Shown in pieces: positions 63,704 through 64,000 of a DNA stretch of 64,000 nt. Position numbers and translations under genes: made by a program. The DNA is from Kribbella aluminosa (GTDB lineage Bacteria; Actinomycetota; Actinomycetes; Propionibacteriales; Kribbellaceae): NCBI RefSeq assembly GCF_017876295.1, contig NZ_JAGINT010000001.1:496001-560000 (forward strand), in the 5' to 3' direction. Below the pieces are notes generated by a model, which had not been told where the DNA came from, searched no databases, and saw only the letters and a list, made by a program, of their open reading frames with translations. Each line of letters starts with the position of its first letter. Within the stretch, counting starts at the first letter, position 1.

Positions 63704-64000
63704 ATGACCGAACACCGCCGATCGTTGGACGCACCAAGCGAGGAGGCGGGCGGACCCGGTCTGCTGGGGCGCCGGCGCGTCCTCGGGTACCTGATCGCCG
63801 CGCCGACGCTCGCGGTCGGCGTGAGCTGGCTGATCAACGATTCCGACCCGCGTCCGGCCGACGCCGCCGTACCGTCGCTGCCGCAGCCGGAGGACATCTT
63901 CGACCTCGGCGACCTGCAGAACCTGGCGGCCGCGCCGACGTCCGGCCTGATCACGGTCGAGCTCCGCACCGACGGTACGGCGCACTTCGCGGTCCCGCGG
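63704..64000 (+). CDS. Xanthine dehydrogenase-family molybdopterin-binding subunit, N-terminal part (cut by window edge)
   Basis: The frame starts at ATG 63704 with GGAGG at 63692-63696 and stays open for 99 codons to the end of the window. The N-terminus has a Tat-like signal (LGRRRVLGYLIAAPTLAVGVSWL), with a tandem-Arg stretch before a hydrophobic core. Then come PQPEDIFDLGDLQNLAAAPTSGLITVELRTDGTAHFAVPR, characteristic of the IorB-type large subunit of isoquinoline, aldehyde or xanthine dehydrogenases, which begins its domain with a strand such as ITVELRTDG. The molybdenum-binding regions lie beyond the window. The substrate is unknown. Confidence 0.8.
   Translation, partial: MTEHRRSLDAPSEEAGGPGLLGRRRVLGYLIAAPTLAVGVSWLINDSDPRPADAAVPSLPQPEDIFDLGDLQNLAAAPTSGLITVELRTDGTAHFAVPR

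Overview
The window is about 70% G+C, gene-dense DNA. GTG and TTG starts are common, many genes overlap by 4 bp (ATGA/GTGA), and several genes appear leaderless, with TANNNT boxes 6-9 nt before the start codon. It encodes menaquinone synthesis, a 14-subunit complex I, F420-type enzymes and a haem/System II cytochrome c cluster. Together these point to a chromosomal segment of an actinomycete. A Propionibacteriales member (Kribbella- or Nocardioides-like) is my inference from gene order, not something a search has shown. I see no rRNA, tRNA, insertion sequence, prophage or CRISPR array.

Layout. 1-6250: the end of an AraC-type regulator, a small secreted protein, then a NitT/TauT-type ABC importer (minus strand) divergent from a CitA/DcuS-type two-component system. 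6300-14540: two exported S8/S53-type proteases flanking an F420-dependent-type luciferase-like oxidoreductase, then an exported lytic transglycosylase. 14800-20960: hemL, a histidine phosphatase and the System II cytochrome c maturation set (ResA-, CcdA-, ResB- and CcsB-type) with a small membrane protein, apparently one operon. 21090-23430: a TetR/MFS efflux pair. 23460-31460: an accessory-looking stretch holding a large unrecognised protein with GNAT-like segments, a GNAT enzyme, an M48 peptidase, a Cds1-type cysteine desulfhydrase, a MNT/HEPN toxin-antitoxin-like pair and a TetR/quinone-oxidoreductase pair with two matching palindromic operators. 31490-45840: a menaquinone region (menA; menE-menC-menD; isochorismate synthase; menG; MenJ-like reductase) interrupted by a mannosyltransferase-like protein, a DrrAB-type exporter, its probable PadR regulator, a GNAT protein and a metallo-beta-lactamase-fold hydrolase. 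45940-62310: nuoA-nuoN followed by a translationally coupled long-chain polyprenyl diphosphate synthase. 62390-64000: a PucR-type regulator and the start of a xanthine-dehydrogenase-family molybdoenzyme subunit.

How it fits together. The second half is a respiratory block: it makes the naphthoquinone ring, the prenyl tail and the tail-saturating enzyme, plus complex I, which reduces the quinone. The ccs cluster supplies cytochrome c maturation for the far end of the chain. menB and menH are not in the window.

The most interesting non-coding signals are a 40-bp near-perfect palindrome between divergent menA and menE, a 12-bp hairpin that buries the start codon of the luciferase-like gene, paired operators at 30788-30866, a palindrome upstream of the DrrAB-type genes, and an apparent excess of the tetranucleotide GTAC.
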